Shown: positions 20,232 through 32,911, numbered from the stretch's first letter. The stretch: DNA of 64,000 nucleotides from Staphylococcus debuckii (GCF_003718735.1 NZ_CP033460.1:992001-1056000), one strand, 5' to 3'. The notes: a model not told the origin generated them from the sequence alone. Made by a program: numbers and translations.

Positions 20232-21295
20232 TGGCAGAAAATAGAGAACACTTGCATGGAGATTACTCCAATGCAGCATTAACACATACTACAGATGGAG
20301 AAAATGCACCAGATTTCTTACTTGTAGAACAAGATATTGAAAGAGAACCTGAAATTCAACGCGAAAGTAAAAACTTCTGGCAAGATGCATGGAGTCAATT
20401 AAGACGAAATAAATTAGCGGTCATCGGTATGATTGGCTTGATTTTAATCATTATTATGGCATTAATTGGTCCTTTGATGAGTAGCCATGATTATGCAGAA
20501 CAAGACGTTAACCGACGTAATTTACCAGCTAAAATTCCAGTATTGGATAAGGTTCCCTTCTTGCCATTTGATGGGCAAGGGGCAGATGGAACCAATGCTT
20601 ATAAAGATGCTGGCGTCAAAGAGAACTTCTGGTTCGGTACAGACCAATTAGGACGTGATTTATGGTCACGTACTTGGCAAGGGGCGCAAGTTTCACTCTT
20701 TATCGGGGTTGTAGCAGCTGCACTAGATATTTTTATCGGTGTAGTGTACGGAGCAATATCCGGATTCTTTGGAGGACGGATAGATGATATAATGCAACGA
20801 ATTATTGAAATTATTGCTTCTATTCCAAACTTAATCGTTGTAATCTTATTCGTATTGATTTTCGAACCTTCTATTTGGACAATTATTCTTGCCATGGCCA
20901 TTACCGGATGGATTGGGATGAGCCGTGTAGTGCGTGGAGAATTCTTGAAATTAAAAGGACAGGAATTTGTCTTAGCATCTAGAACATTAGGGGCTTCAAA
21001 ATCAAAATTAATCTTCAGACACATTTTGCCGAATACATTAGGAGCGATTGTTGTAACTTCAATGTTTACAGTACCAAGTGCGATTTTCTTCGAAGCTTTC
21101 TTAAGTTTCATCGGTATCGGGGTGCCTGCACCAAAAACATCGCTTGGCTCGTTAGTCAATGATGGACGCGCCATGTTATTAATTCATCCACATGAATTAT
21201 TTATTCCGGCATTAATTTTAAGCTTATTAATCTTATTCTTCTACTTGTTCAGTGATGGATTGCGTGATGCATTCGATCCGAAAATGCGTAAATAA
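20231..21295 (+). CDS. oppC: Oligopeptide ABC transporter permease OppC
   Basis: A 354-residue permease with a ~55-residue hydrophilic N-terminal extension followed by the OppC_N segment (FWQDAWSQLRRNKLAVIGMI) and five further spans. The motif FGTDQLGRDLWSRTWQGAQ near 134 is diagnostic for OppC/DppC, and the EAA loop (FVLASRTLGASKSKLIFRHI) follows near 246. ATG 20231 overlaps the oppB stop by one base. Confidence 0.94.
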   Translation: MAENREHLHGDYSNAALTHTTDGENAPDFLLVEQDIEREPEIQRESKNFWQDAWSQLRRNKLAVIGMIGLILIIIMALIGPLMSSHDYAEQDVNRRNLPAKIPVLDKVPFLPFDGQGADGTNAYKDAGVKENFWFGTDQLGRDLWSRTWQGAQVSLFIGVVAAALDIFIGVVYGAISGFFGGRIDDIMQRIIEIIASIPNLIVVILFVLIFEPSIWTIILAMAITGWIGMSRVVRGEFLKLKGQEFVLASRTLGASKSKLIFRHILPNTLGAIVVTSMFTVPSAIFFEAFLSFIGIGVPAPKTSLGSLVNDGRAMLLIHPHELFIPALILSLLILFFYLFSDGLRDAFDPKMRK

Positions 21296-21309
21296 GGGAG
21301 GCAGTTCAT

Positions 21310-22392
21310 ATGGCAGAAAGAATATTAGAAGTAAACGACTTGCATGTCTCCTTTGATATCGACGCAGGAGAAGTGCAAGCAGTCAGAGGCGTAGATTTTT
21401 ATTTAAACAAAGGGGAAACTTTAGCGATTGTAGGAGAATCTGGTTCTGGTAAATCAGTGACTACAAAAGCATTAACAAAGTTGTTCCAAGGTGATGTCGG
21501 CCGCATTAAAAAGGGCAGAATCGACTTTTTAGGAGAAGATTTAGTTAACAAGCCGGAAAAAGAGCTGATTAAACTAAGAGGAAAAGACATTTCTATGATT
21601 TTCCAAGACCCGATGACTTCTTTGAATCCTACAATGCAAATTGGCAAGCAAGTTATGGAACCTTTGATGAAACACCGAGGATTTAATAAAACGCAAGCTA
21701 AGAAGAGAGCGCTGGAAATCTTAGATATGGTGGGACTTCCTAATGCTAAAGAGCGTTTTAAAGCTTATCCTCACCAATTCTCAGGAGGACAAAGACAGCG
21801 TATTGTTATCGCAACTGCTTTAGCTTGCGAACCTAAAGTACTCATTGCGGACGAGCCGACAACCGCATTAGACGTAACAATGCAGGCTCAAATTCTAGAT
21901 TTGATGAAAGAATTGCAAAAGAAAATCGATACGGCCATTATCTTTATCACACATGATTTAGGGGTTGTTGCCAATATAGCGGACAGAGTTGCAGTGATGT
22001 ATGGTGGTCAAATGGTAGAAACAGGAGATGTAGATGAAATCTTCTACGACCCACAACATCCATATACTTGGGGATTATTATCTTCTATGCCTGACTTAGA
22101 AACTGGTACTGAAACAGAACTAGTGGCTATTCCAGGTACACCACCTGACTTATTACATCCACCTAAAGGGGATGCGTTTGCAGCCAGAAGCCAATATGCT
22201 TTAGGTATCGATTTTAAAGAAGCGCCGCCATGGTTCCAAGTTTCACCGACGCATTTTGTAAAATCATGGCTGTTGGATGAACGTTCTCCTAAAGTACAAC
22301 CGCCAGAATTGGTGGTTAAACGTCAAAGAGCAATGCCGAATAAATTTGAGCACGCTGAACGTGTAGAAAGGGTGGCGTTCAATGAAGGATAA
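21310..22392 (+). CDS. oppD: Oligopeptide ABC transporter ATPase OppD
   Basis: A 360-residue cytosolic ATPase. Walker A is GESGSGKS (about 39-46), the signature motif FSGGQRQR near 157, Walker B VLIADEPTTALD near 176, and the H-loop THDLGVV. The C-terminal oligo_HPY region (PDLLHPPKGDAFAAR) has lost the cysteines that many OppD proteins use for an Fe-S cluster. ATG 21310 follows AGGGAGGCAG. It pairs with OppF to drive uptake. Confidence 0.95.
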   Translation: MAERILEVNDLHVSFDIDAGEVQAVRGVDFYLNKGETLAIVGESGSGKSVTTKALTKLFQGDVGRIKKGRIDFLGEDLVNKPEKELIKLRGKDISMIFQDPMTSLNPTMQIGKQVMEPLMKHRGFNKTQAKKRALEILDMVGLPNAKERFKAYPHQFSGGQRQRIVIATALACEPKVLIADEPTTALDVTMQAQILDLMKELQKKIDTAIIFITHDLGVVANIADRVAVMYGGQMVETGDVDEIFYDPQHPYTWGLLSSMPDLETGTETELVAIPGTPPDLLHPPKGDAFAARSQYALGIDFKEAPPWFQVSPTHFVKSWLLDERSPKVQPPELVVKRQRAMPNKFEHAERVERVAFNEG

Positions 22393-23425
22393 TCAAAATA
22401 AAGATTTTAAAGAAACAAGCGGAGCATTAGAAAAGCAAGATAAAATTGACAAAGAACAAGCAGAAATAAAAGAACAACGCCAACCAGCTGAAGATAAAGA
22501 AGTATTAGTTCAAGTTAAAAATCTAAAGCAATACTTTAATGTTGGAAAACGTAACGAAGTCCGTGCCATTGAAAATATTTCGTTTGATATTTATAAAGGG
22601 GAAACATTCGGTTTAGTGGGAGAATCTGGTTGCGGTAAATCCACAACAGGAAAAGCACTGATTAAATTAAATGATGCAACAAGCGGAGAAGTGTATTACG
22701 AAGGGGTTAATATTCAAGATATTAAAAACCGTAAAGACATGTTGAAATTCAATAAGAAAATTCAAATGATTTTCCAAGATCCATATGCTTCGCTTAATCC
22801 GAGATTGAAAGTTATGGATATTATCGCTGAAGGTATTGATATTCATAAATTAGCGAAGAATACTAAAGATCGTAAGAAGCGAGTGTATGATTTATTAGAG
22901 ACAGTTGGATTGAATAAAGAACATGCTAACCGTTATCCCCATGAATTCTCAGGTGGGCAAAGACAACGTATCGGTATTGCCCGAGCGTTGGCAGTTGAAC
23001 CAGAATTCATCATTGCTGACGAACCGATTTCAGCATTGGATGTCTCTATTCAAGCGCAAGTTGTCAACTTATTGTTGAAATTGCAACAGGAAAAAAATAT
23101 TACATTCCTGTTCATTGCGCATGACTTATCGATGGTGAAATATATTTCCGACCGTATTGCTGTAATGCATTTCGGTAAAATTGTAGAGATCGGTTCAGCG
23201 GAGGAAATTTATAATCATCCTTTACATCCTTATACACAATCTTTGTTATCAGCAGTACCACAGCCTGATCCAGAAAGTGAGCGTACAAGAACACGTATTA
23301 CTTATAAAGAAAATGCAGAAGAAAATCCGAATCGCTCTCTGCAAGAAATCAAACCTGATCATTATGTTTTTGTGACGGATCAAGAAGCGGAAGAATTGAA
23401 ACAAAGATTAGAACAAACGGTGTAA
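22382..23425 (+). CDS. oppF: Oligopeptide ABC transporter ATPase OppF
   Basis: A 347-residue ATPase paralogous to OppD. It has a charged N-terminal tail (~1-40), Walker A GESGCGKS (about 81-88), signature FSGGQRQRIG near 190, Walker B FIIADEPISALD near 210, and a C-terminal oligopeptide-transporter tail HPYTQSLLSAVPQPDP. It begins 11 bases before the end of oppD at ATG 22382; GAAAGGGTGG upstream serves as ribosome site inside oppD. The overlap supports coupled translation. Confidence 0.95.
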   Translation: MKDNQNKDFKETSGALEKQDKIDKEQAEIKEQRQPAEDKEVLVQVKNLKQYFNVGKRNEVRAIENISFDIYKGETFGLVGESGCGKSTTGKALIKLNDATSGEVYYEGVNIQDIKNRKDMLKFNKKIQMIFQDPYASLNPRLKVMDIIAEGIDIHKLAKNTKDRKKRVYDLLETVGLNKEHANRYPHEFSGGQRQRIGIARALAVEPEFIIADEPISALDVSIQAQVVNLLLKLQQEKNITFLFIAHDLSMVKYISDRIAVMHFGKIVEIGSAEEIYNHPLHPYTQSLLSAVPQPDPESERTRTRITYKENAEENPNRSLQEIKPDHYVFVTDQEAEELKQRLEQTV

Positions 23426-23440
23426 AGGGGGAGAAGCATT

Positions 23441-25105
23441 ATGAAGAAAAAATTAATTTCGTTTGCCTTAATGCTTGGGATTGCAGGGTTAGTTTTAAGC
23501 GGGTGCAGTCAAGGCGGCGGTATTTATGACGGGAAAGGGCAAGTTTATCGAGAAGTAATTCCTCAGGATATGAGCACATTAGATAATGTTTTAGCTACCG
23601 ATGAAGTATCTTTTAATACTTATAATCAAGTGTTTGAAGGTTTGTATACTTTAGATGGTAAAGATAAGATTCAACCAGGAGTAGCAAAGAGTAAGCCGAA
23701 AAAAAGTAACGGTGGTAAAACATTGACGATAGATTTAAGAAAAAATGCCAAATGGTCAAATGGCGATCCGGTTACAGCTAATGATTTTGTTTTTGCTTGG
23801 AAAAAAGCTTTAAAACCAGAAACGGCATCTGAATATGCCTATATTATGTATGACTTAAAAAATGCACAAAAAATTAATGAAGGTAAAATGCCTGCCGATA
23901 AATTAGGCGTTAAAGCTTTAAATAAATATAAACTTCAAATTGAATTAAATAAACCATTACCATACTTTGAACAAATGCTTGCCTTTGGTACATATATGCC
24001 GCAAAATGAAAAAATCGCTAAAAAATATGGTAAGCGATATGGAACAACAGCTAATAAAGTTGTTTATAATGGTCCATTTAAAGTAAAAGACTGGAAAGTA
24101 GAAGATAAAATTCTTTTAGAAAAAAACGAAGACTATTGGGATAAAAAAGCAGTTAAGTTAGACAAAGTCAGCTATAAAATTTTAAAAGACCAACAAGCAG
24201 GTGCTTCTTTATATGATACAGGTTCTGCTGATGTTACAGAAATAACATCTGAACAAGTAGATAAATATAAAAAGAATCCAGCTTTGTTTAAAAGATTATT
24301 TGCTTCTACATTTTTTATAAAATTAAATGAAAAGCAACAGAAAGAATTCAAAAATAAAGACATGCGCTATGCCATTGCACAGTCTATCAATAAAAAAGAT
24401 TATGTTGATACCGTGTTAAATAATGGTTCGTCACCATTTGATGGATTCACTGCAAAGGAAACGGCTATTCTTAAAGATGGAAAAGATTATGCATCATTAG
24501 TGAAATCTCCGCTGAAATATAATACGAATGAAGCTAAATCTCATTTTGAAAAAGCGAAGAAAGCACTTGGAAAAGATAAATTTACTTTCACTTTAAATAC
24601 CCAAGATACAGCTTCCTCTAAAATTTCAGCACAATTTATCAAATCGCAAATCGAAAAGAATTTGCCAGGGGTAACAATCAATATAAAACAATTACCATTT
24701 AAACAACGTGTAACTGCAGAATTATCAATGAATTATTCTATGTCTATATCTGGATGGGGGCCTGATTATCCTGATCCAATGGCATTCTTAGATACTATGA
24801 CTACTGGAAATGCTCAAAATAATACAGATTGGGGCAGTAAACATTATGATGATATGTTGAAAGAAGCCAATGGTCCTCTTTTAAAGAAACCTGATGAAAG
24901 AATAAATAAATTAAAAGACGCCGAAGAATTTATGTTGAGTGAAGCTCCAGTTGCGCCACTTTATCAACAGGGTAGAGCATACTTGAAAAATCCACAAATT
25001 AAAGGTGTGGTTTATCACCAAGTTGGTGGCAAGGATTCATTGAAACATGCATATATTGATAAGAGCATCGATAGAGAAACAGGAAAGAAAAAGAAAGATA
25101 AATAA
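23441..25105 (+). CDS. oppA: Oligopeptide-binding lipoprotein OppA
   Basis: A 554-residue solute-binding protein (SBP_bac_5 family). The lipoprotein signal peptide ends in the lipobox LSGC, with Cys22 as lipidation site, so it is anchored to the outer face of the membrane. The cluster signature is represented by ANDFVFAWKKALKP near 107, and MSISGWGPDYPDPMAFLD near 430 is typical of OppA peptide pockets. RBS AAAGGGGGAG precedes ATG 23441. As last gene it feeds peptides to OppBCDF. A GGGACA-type terminator hairpin follows (25166-25200). Confidence 0.94.
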   Translation: MKKKLISFALMLGIAGLVLSGCSQGGGIYDGKGQVYREVIPQDMSTLDNVLATDEVSFNTYNQVFEGLYTLDGKDKIQPGVAKSKPKKSNGGKTLTIDLRKNAKWSNGDPVTANDFVFAWKKALKPETASEYAYIMYDLKNAQKINEGKMPADKLGVKALNKYKLQIELNKPLPYFEQMLAFGTYMPQNEKIAKKYGKRYGTTANKVVYNGPFKVKDWKVEDKILLEKNEDYWDKKAVKLDKVSYKILKDQQAGASLYDTGSADVTEITSEQVDKYKKNPALFKRLFASTFFIKLNEKQQKEFKNKDMRYAIAQSINKKDYVDTVLNNGSSPFDGFTAKETAILKDGKDYASLVKSPLKYNTNEAKSHFEKAKKALGKDKFTFTLNTQDTASSKISAQFIKSQIEKNLPGVTINIKQLPFKQRVTAELSMNYSMSISGWGPDYPDPMAFLDTMTTGNAQNNTDWGSKHYDDMLKEANGPLLKKPDERINKLKDAEEFMLSEAPVAPLYQQGRAYLKNPQIKGVVYHQVGGKDSLKHAYIDKSIDRETGKKKKDK

Positions 25106-25165
25106 AGTGGTCTTTAATGGGAGAAGTTCACTTCAACTTAAATAATTGTTGCTAATTTAGCAGAT

Positions 25166-25200
25166 AGAAGCTGGGACATTAATTTGTTCCAGTTTCTTTT
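25166..25200 (+). terminator. Terminator of the opp operon
   Basis: AGAAGCTGGgACA pairs with TTGTTCCAGTTTCT, followed by TTTTAT. It belongs to the same hairpin family as 5973 and 11642. Confidence 0.78.
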
Positions 25201-25283
25201 TATGTCTAGAGCGAGCAAATTGACTTCATATACAATTGCTCATACTATGGCATTAAAAGAGATTATGGATGGAGGGAATGTCC

Positions 25284-26273
25284 ATGTTGCCGATTAGTAT
25301 ACTGGATCAAACACCTATTATTAAAGGACAAACAGTCAAAGAAGCGCTTAATCATACGCTAGAACTTGCACAACTCGCTGATGAGTTAGGTTATACAAGA
25401 TACTTTGTATCAGAACATCATAACCTCAAAGATGTAGTGGGAACTTCACCAGAAATTTTAACGATGTATTTGCTGGATCATACAAAACGGTTGCGTATAG
25501 GTTCTGGTGGAGTAATGTTGCAACACTATCATCCGCTGAAAGTCATTGAACAATTTCATATGATAGATGAACTTTCTGACCATCGTGTAGATTTAGGTGT
25601 AGGAAAGGCACCAGGAGGATTTCCAAAAGTTGTAGATATTTTGCAAGAAGAATTGCAAAAGCCGCTTCCATCCTTTAATGAAAAGTTTTCGCTTTTAAAT
25701 CATCTGAACCAACGAAATTTTGATGAGGCGTCAACTTATCATGGTATACGGACAGCACACAGAGAGGAAAATAATCAACCCGTCCCAATCTATTTATTAG
25801 GTGCTAGTAAAAAGTCAGCGCTACAAGCAGCCGAAACGAAAACAGGTATAATTTATGCATACTTCATTAATTCTGACCAATCAGCGCTTGAAGAAGCAGC
25901 CGAAGCTTATCATTCACTTTATCCTGAAGGTCGTTTTATTGTCAGCATACCAGCTGTCGTTACTGCAGATGGTTCGCAAAAGTTGCCATTTCGTTTTTCA
26001 CAACGTCATTACGAACTTCTTTTTGATAGTGGAGAAAGAATCGTGTTAAATACGAAACAACAAGTAGAAGAATTTAAAGCTGAATCTACTGCAAGCTTTG
26101 AAGTAGTCGAGAAGAGAATGCGTATTATCAGTGGGACTAAAGAAGAGGTGACAGCTACACTCGATAATATTAATCGCAGTGGATTAATAGATGAATGGAT
26201 GCTGCATATGCCTGTGCAAAGTCATCAATTAAGAATGAATACTGTAAAACAATTAGCGCCTGCCACTTCCTAA
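25284..26273 (+). CDS. LLM-class flavin-dependent oxidoreductase (luciferase-like)
   Basis: A 329-residue TIM-barrel protein of the bacterial luciferase-like monooxygenase superfamily, in the MsnO8/YceB-type single-subunit class. It opens with LPISILDQTPI, has YTRYFVSEHHNL near 42-53 and RIGSGGVMLQHYHPLKVIEQF near 78, and RVDLGVGKAPGG near 110 for flavin binding. Substrate unknown. I start it at ATG 25284, six bases after the GGAGGG ribosome site; upstream in-frame ATGs at 25269 and 25278 overlap that site. No operon partner. Confidence 0.85.
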   Translation: MLPISILDQTPIIKGQTVKEALNHTLELAQLADELGYTRYFVSEHHNLKDVVGTSPEILTMYLLDHTKRLRIGSGGVMLQHYHPLKVIEQFHMIDELSDHRVDLGVGKAPGGFPKVVDILQEELQKPLPSFNEKFSLLNHLNQRNFDEASTYHGIRTAHREENNQPVPIYLLGASKKSALQAAETKTGIIYAYFINSDQSALEEAAEAYHSLYPEGRFIVSIPAVVTADGSQKLPFRFSQRHYELLFDSGERIVLNTKQQVEEFKAESTASFEVVEKRMRIISGTKEEVTATLDNINRSGLIDEWMLHMPVQSHQLRMNTVKQLAPATS

Positions 26274-26313
26274 GATAGATTCAGATTATGATTACTTCAT
26301 AATTAAAATTGAC

Positions 26314-26342
26314 TTGTATAATAAAATATTGAATGTTATCAT
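26314..26342 (+). promoter_or_regulatory. Candidate thiC promoter
   Basis: TTGTAT (26314-26319), 17-base spacer, TATCAT (26337-26342). The predicted start near 26349 falls just before the TPP riboswitch. Confidence 0.45.
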
Positions 26343-26357
26343 AAATTTGTAAATTAA

Positions 26358-26452
26358 ATAATTCATTGCTAGGGGTGCCTATTTGGCTGAAAGATAATTA
26401 TCAACCCTTTGAACCTGATCTAGTTAGCACTAGCGTAGGGAAGCGTTTATAA
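26358..26452 (+). ncRNA. TPP riboswitch (THI element) controlling thiC
   Basis: The conserved THI-box parts appear in order: CTAGGGGTGCC with GGCTGAAA (26369-26391), CCCTTTGAACCTGATCTAG (26405-26423), then TTAGCACTAGCGTAGGGAAGCG (to 26445). These are the pyrimidine-sensing and pyrophosphate-sensing helices of the thiamine pyrophosphate aptamer. A terminator hairpin (26538-26573) lies downstream and thiC follows, so TPP should cause premature termination. Confidence 0.95.
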
Positions 26453-26537
26453 TTGATGAGATAAGTGTGGATTTAATAATAAAGACATTGTATATTAGTG
26501 TATTTATTATGAATTCCTAAATATAAATTCTTTGCTG

Positions 26538-28377
<1,840 letters not shown>

Positions 28378-28391
28378 AACAAAGAAGAAGT

Positions 28392-28421
28392 AGCCGGCAC
28401 GGAATGTGTCGGCTGTCTTTA
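28392..28421 (+). terminator. Hairpin after thiC
   Basis: AGCCGgCAC/GTGtCGGCT stem with a short loop, followed by only a weak T-run (GTCTTTA). A second weaker hairpin (AGGATGAGACA/TGTTTCGTCCT) follows at 28429-28465. Confidence 0.55.
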
Positions 28422-28465
28422 TGGAACAGGATGAGACAGTGATTTTATGTTTCGTCCTATTTCTG

Positions 28466-28768
28466 CTAATGATGAATAACTGCAAGCAGCATTGTCTCAA
28501 CGTAGATAATGAGACTTGTAATTATCCAGAAAGCATCAGAGCTTTGTATGGAACTTAAAGTTTCGGAAGCGTTTTTATTAGTTTTCTTATTGTTAAAGTG
28601 AAAATGACCGCCATGATATAATTTTTTAATCAAGATACCTGCAAATATTACGAAAGCTAAAATGAAGAGTGCGTAGTTCAAAGCTGCATAATAATTTACA
28701 AATAAATTGAAAAGTAAGTATAGAAATAAACCAACATACAAAAGGATTCTAAAAGGATGTAATTGCAA
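28466..28768 (-). CDS. Small predicted membrane protein of unknown function
   Basis: I do not recognise a named family. The 100-residue product has three hydrophobic segments (about 7-25, 29-48 and 78-97) and a His/Asn/Lys-rich link (HGGHFHFNNKKTNKN) between the second and third. It would start at TTG 28768, eight bases after GGAGTGA. It sits between thiC and trpS, convergent with thiC. Codon use is like the neighbours. Conservation at this place in other staphylococci would support it. Confidence 0.6.
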   Translation of the reverse strand: MQLHPFRILLYVGLFLYLLFNLFVNYYAALNYALFILAFVIFAGILIKKLYHGGHFHFNNKKTNKNASETLSSIQSSDAFWIITSLIIYVETMLLAVIHH

Positions 28769-28867
28769 AGTAAGTCACTCCGTTTCGATGTATTTATATT
28801 ATTATACGACACTTTCTTTAACGGATAAATATAAAGTTGTACAAATCTCATAGGGATTCAAATAAAA

Positions 28868-28897
28868 AATTGCACCCGCGTTAAAATGGGTGCAATT
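28868..28897 (-). terminator. Terminator of trpS
   Basis: AATTGCACCC and GGGTGCAATT arms (28868-28877, 28888-28897). Read on the minus strand the stem is followed by TTTTTTATTTG. Confidence 0.85.
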
Positions 28898-28913
28898 CCT
28901 TTTAAAATGAATG

Positions 28914-30314
<1,401 letters not shown>

Positions 30315-30713
30315 ATGGTAACACTATTCACATCACCAAGCTGCACATCTTGCCGTAAAGCGAAAGCATGGTTACAAGAACATGACATTCCGTATACGGA
30401 GCGTAACATTTTTTCAGAACACTTAACAATTGATGAAATTAAACAAATCTTAAAAATGACAGAAGACGGAACAGATGAGATTATCTCAACTCGTTCTAAA
30501 ACATATCAAAAATTAAACGTCGATATCGACTCTTTACCATTGCAAGAATTATATACAATCATTCAAGATAACCCAGGTCTATTACGTCGACCAATTATCT
30601 TAGATGAAAAACGTTTGCAAGTAGGTTATAACGAAGACGAAATCCGTCGTTTCTTACCAAGAAAAGTGCGTACGTTCCAATTACAAGAAGCACAACGAAT
30701 GGTGGACTTATAA
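30315..30713 (+). CDS. spx: Redox-sensing transcriptional regulator Spx
   Basis: A 132-residue ArsC-like protein that binds the alpha C-terminal domain of RNA polymerase and activates thiol-stress genes. The redox switch C10-T-S-C13 is intact, as are Gly52 and Arg60 known to matter for polymerase contact and activation. The sequence is almost residue-for-residue that of S. aureus Spx. I start it at ATG 30315 ([10 protein letters not shown]), after TAGGAGAGTGAG; an upstream frame extension to 30279 has no ribosome site. Its proteolysis adaptor YjbH is encoded in this window too (36928-37713). Confidence 0.97.
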   Translation: MVTLFTSPSCTSCRKAKAWLQEHDIPYTERNIFSEHLTIDEIKQILKMTEDGTDEIISTRSKTYQKLNVDIDSLPLQELYTIIQDNPGLLRRPIILDEKRLQVGYNEDEIRRFLPRKVRTFQLQEAQRMVDL

Positions 30714-30744
30714 GTTTAAGTTCTAACTGAATTATCCTGTAAAG

Positions 30745-30774
30745 AGCTGCAGTACAGTTGTGCTGTGGCTTTTT
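30745..30774 (+). terminator. Terminator of spx
   Basis: An 11-base-pair stem with three G-U pairs (AGCTGCAGTAC/GTGCTGTGGCT) and a T-run TTTTTAT. Confidence 0.75.
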
Positions 30775-30986
30775 ATGCTTGCGGTCATAGAATATTAAGA
30801 CGTTGATAGACACTATAACTGAATCTATCAGACAAGTCGTTTCTATAGAGTATTTTAGGGTAATATGTTAGTATAATAAGTCAACGGTACGTCACTCTTC
30901 ATACCATAAACAAATAGATTGTAATTTGCATACCGTTTTAATACAATATGGGTACTATTCTAGGTTGTCGAAAAAGTAGACCATAC

Positions 30987-31021
30987 CTAGACTCTAGAAA
31001 GTTGTTCTAAAGTCTAGTTTT
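30987..31021 (+). terminator. Terminator-like hairpin in the mecA leader
   Basis: CTAGACTCTAGAA (30987-30999) pairs with TTCTAAAGTCTAG (31005-31017) with one mismatch around the loop AGTTG, followed by TTTT. It ends about 32 bases before the mecA start, which is close enough to be an attenuator if mecA transcription starts upstream. Confidence 0.5.
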
Positions 31022-31052
31022 GCTATTCATCGACTGTAAGGAGTGAGATGAT

Positions 31053-31769
31053 ATGAGAATAGAGCGCGTAGATGATACAACAGTTAAACTTTTCATAACG
31101 TATGGTGACATTGAATCAAGAGGTTTCAAAAGAGAAGACTTATGGACAAACCGTCAACGCGGTGAAGAATTCTTCTGGTCTATGATGGAAGAAATCAATG
31201 AGGAAGAAGACTTTGTAGTCGAAGGTCCTCTATGGATTCAAGTTCATGCTTTTGAAAAAGGCGTGGAAGTTGTCATTTCTAAATCGAAAAATGAAGAAAT
31301 GATGAATATGGCTGATGACAATATGAATAATGAATTCGATCGACAATTAAATGAATTACTTGAACAAACATTTGAAGATGAAAATGAAGAAAGTGCACAA
31401 GGCAGTCAACAACAAAGAAAAGCACATGCTTCAGATCATTCTAAACGTGCACGTCATACAAATGGACGTTTAGTGATTGTAAAATTTGATGATTTAGAGT
31501 CAGTTATCGATTATGCTCACCACAGCAATCAACCAACTGATGACTTTGAAGATTTATTATATATGTTAAATAACGAATATTATTATGCAATTCACTTCGA
31601 TGATAACGTAGGTGAAGAAGTAATTAATGATTTCTACAGTCAGTTACTTGAGTTTACTCAACCAAGCGATAAATCAGAAGTATACTTGAATGATTATGGC
31701 AAAATTATTATGAGCCATAATGTAACAGCTCAAGTTCGTCGTTTCTTTACTGATACAACAGAAGCTTAA
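31053..31769 (+). CDS. mecA: Clp adaptor protein MecA
   Basis: A 238-residue adaptor that hands substrates to ClpC. The N-terminal domain (MRIERVDDTTVKLFITYGDIESRGF) is the substrate-binding part; an acidic linker at ~85-115 (EQTFEDENEES) leads to a C-terminal ClpC-binding domain (~140-238). This is the competence/proteolysis adaptor and has nothing to do with the methicillin-resistance gene of the same name. ATG 31053 follows AAGGAGTGAGATG. A hairpin sits in the leader and a clear terminator at 31787-31818. Confidence 0.95.
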   Translation: MRIERVDDTTVKLFITYGDIESRGFKREDLWTNRQRGEEFFWSMMEEINEEEDFVVEGPLWIQVHAFEKGVEVVISKSKNEEMMNMADDNMNNEFDRQLNELLEQTFEDENEESAQGSQQQRKAHASDHSKRARHTNGRLVIVKFDDLESVIDYAHHSNQPTDDFEDLLYMLNNEYYYAIHFDDNVGEEVINDFYSQLLEFTQPSDKSEVYLNDYGKIIMSHNVTAQVRRFFTDTTEA

Positions 31770-31786
31770 TTGAATATAGATAGATG

Positions 31787-31818
31787 AACCTGTTCCGAGT
31801 GGAGCAGGTTTTTTATTT
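31787..31818 (+). terminator. Terminator of mecA
   Basis: AACCTGTTCC/GGAGCAGGTT stem followed by TTTTATTTTT. Confidence 0.9.
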
Positions 31819-31869
31819 TTTGAAAAGAAAAAGACCAACATTGAACGTTTAATATAATGAGGTGGTTCA

Positions 31870-32829
31870 ATGCTTATCGGAATGTCAGACAGCGGCCAAC
31901 TTACAATGGCCAATCAAGCTGATGGTAATACTGCTTATTATTGCCCGCACTGCAAATCGAAACTTATTTTGAAAAAAGGAAATACTAAAGTGCCGCATTT
32001 TGCACATTATCATCTATCTCCAACTTATTGCAGTAAATCAGAAACGCTCTTACATTATCAAGTGAAATATTATTTAGCTTATATCTTAAAAAATCAGGGT
32101 TATGATGTGCAAATTGAACCTTATATTAAAGGGGCTTATCAATATCCGGATTTATTGGTGAATCAACAATTCGCGTTAGAAATTCAATTTTCCAATATAC
32201 CTGTTTCAGAAGTGCAGAAAAGAACTTTAGGATTACAACTTCGAGGTATTGAAGTAATTTGGATTGCTGATTTAAATCAAATAATGACATCACAAATGCG
32301 TTTCAATCAAATGATCAGCAGTTTCATTCATCCTTACAATAGAAATTTATATGCTTTTGACACGAACAGCCAAACTTTAAAAGTAATCGAAAATATTCAA
32401 CATATAGGCGGGAGCAAGTTCAAAGGAATGCTACGAAGAGCGGATGTAGAGACTATTTTTCAACAGAGAAAACTTGAAATGACACCTGAAGTTAAAAGGC
32501 TGACAAATACTCAAGTATATCGTTATGTGAAAAGTTGCCGCAAAGCACGTTCAGTATTAGAACCGACGCTAAGTAGTTTATATCAGATGAGAAAGAATAC
32601 AGAGTGGCTGGCGCATCATTGTAATTATCTTTTCCCTCAGCAACTATACATTTGTAATCATCCTATTGCCTGGCAAGTGCAACTATATCAACAATTAATG
32701 CGGGAAGATTTTGATATACACAACTTTCAGAAGCTCTTGAAATTCCGGACTTTTTATATAGAAGGCCCGACACCAGAAATGATTACACAACAAATTGTCA
32801 GTCAATTCAAACAAATAGAGCGCTTATAG
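31870..32829 (+). CDS. coiA: Competence protein CoiA family
   Basis: A 319-residue CoiA-like protein. The N-terminal region has a CPHCKSKLILKKG zinc-ribbon-like motif (about 25-37) with HFAHYH just after, followed by a nuclease-like core (YPDLLVNQQFALEIQFSN near 96-113, an acidic/EIQ pattern of the CoiA nuclease domain). CoiA helps process transforming DNA in streptococci and bacilli. In staphylococci it is kept beside mecA and pepF although natural competence is rare. ATG 31870 follows GAGGTGG. No frame break. Confidence 0.88.
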   Translation: MLIGMSDSGQLTMANQADGNTAYYCPHCKSKLILKKGNTKVPHFAHYHLSPTYCSKSETLLHYQVKYYLAYILKNQGYDVQIEPYIKGAYQYPDLLVNQQFALEIQFSNIPVSEVQKRTLGLQLRGIEVIWIADLNQIMTSQMRFNQMISSFIHPYNRNLYAFDTNSQTLKVIENIQHIGGSKFKGMLRRADVETIFQQRKLEMTPEVKRLTNTQVYRYVKSCRKARSVLEPTLSSLYQMRKNTEWLAHHCNYLFPQQLYICNHPIAWQVQLYQQLMREDFDIHNFQKLLKFRTFYIEGPTPEMITQQIVSQFKQIERL

Positions 32830-32911
32830 TTGTAATAACGTGCAAAATAGCGTGATTAATGAGAAAATTAAGCTATTACTATTTATAAATGTTCGAGGAG
32901 GCTTTTTATTT

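Noticed and set aside
20599..21174. 191-codon minus-strand frame inside oppC
   Set aside because: It is antisense to a well-supported gene, has no ribosome site and has a composition rich in Ile, Thr and Lys from the reverse of membrane codons.
31053..31769. Methicillin-resistance gene mecA
   Set aside because: The product is the 238-residue Clp adaptor, not penicillin-binding protein 2a; only the name is shared.
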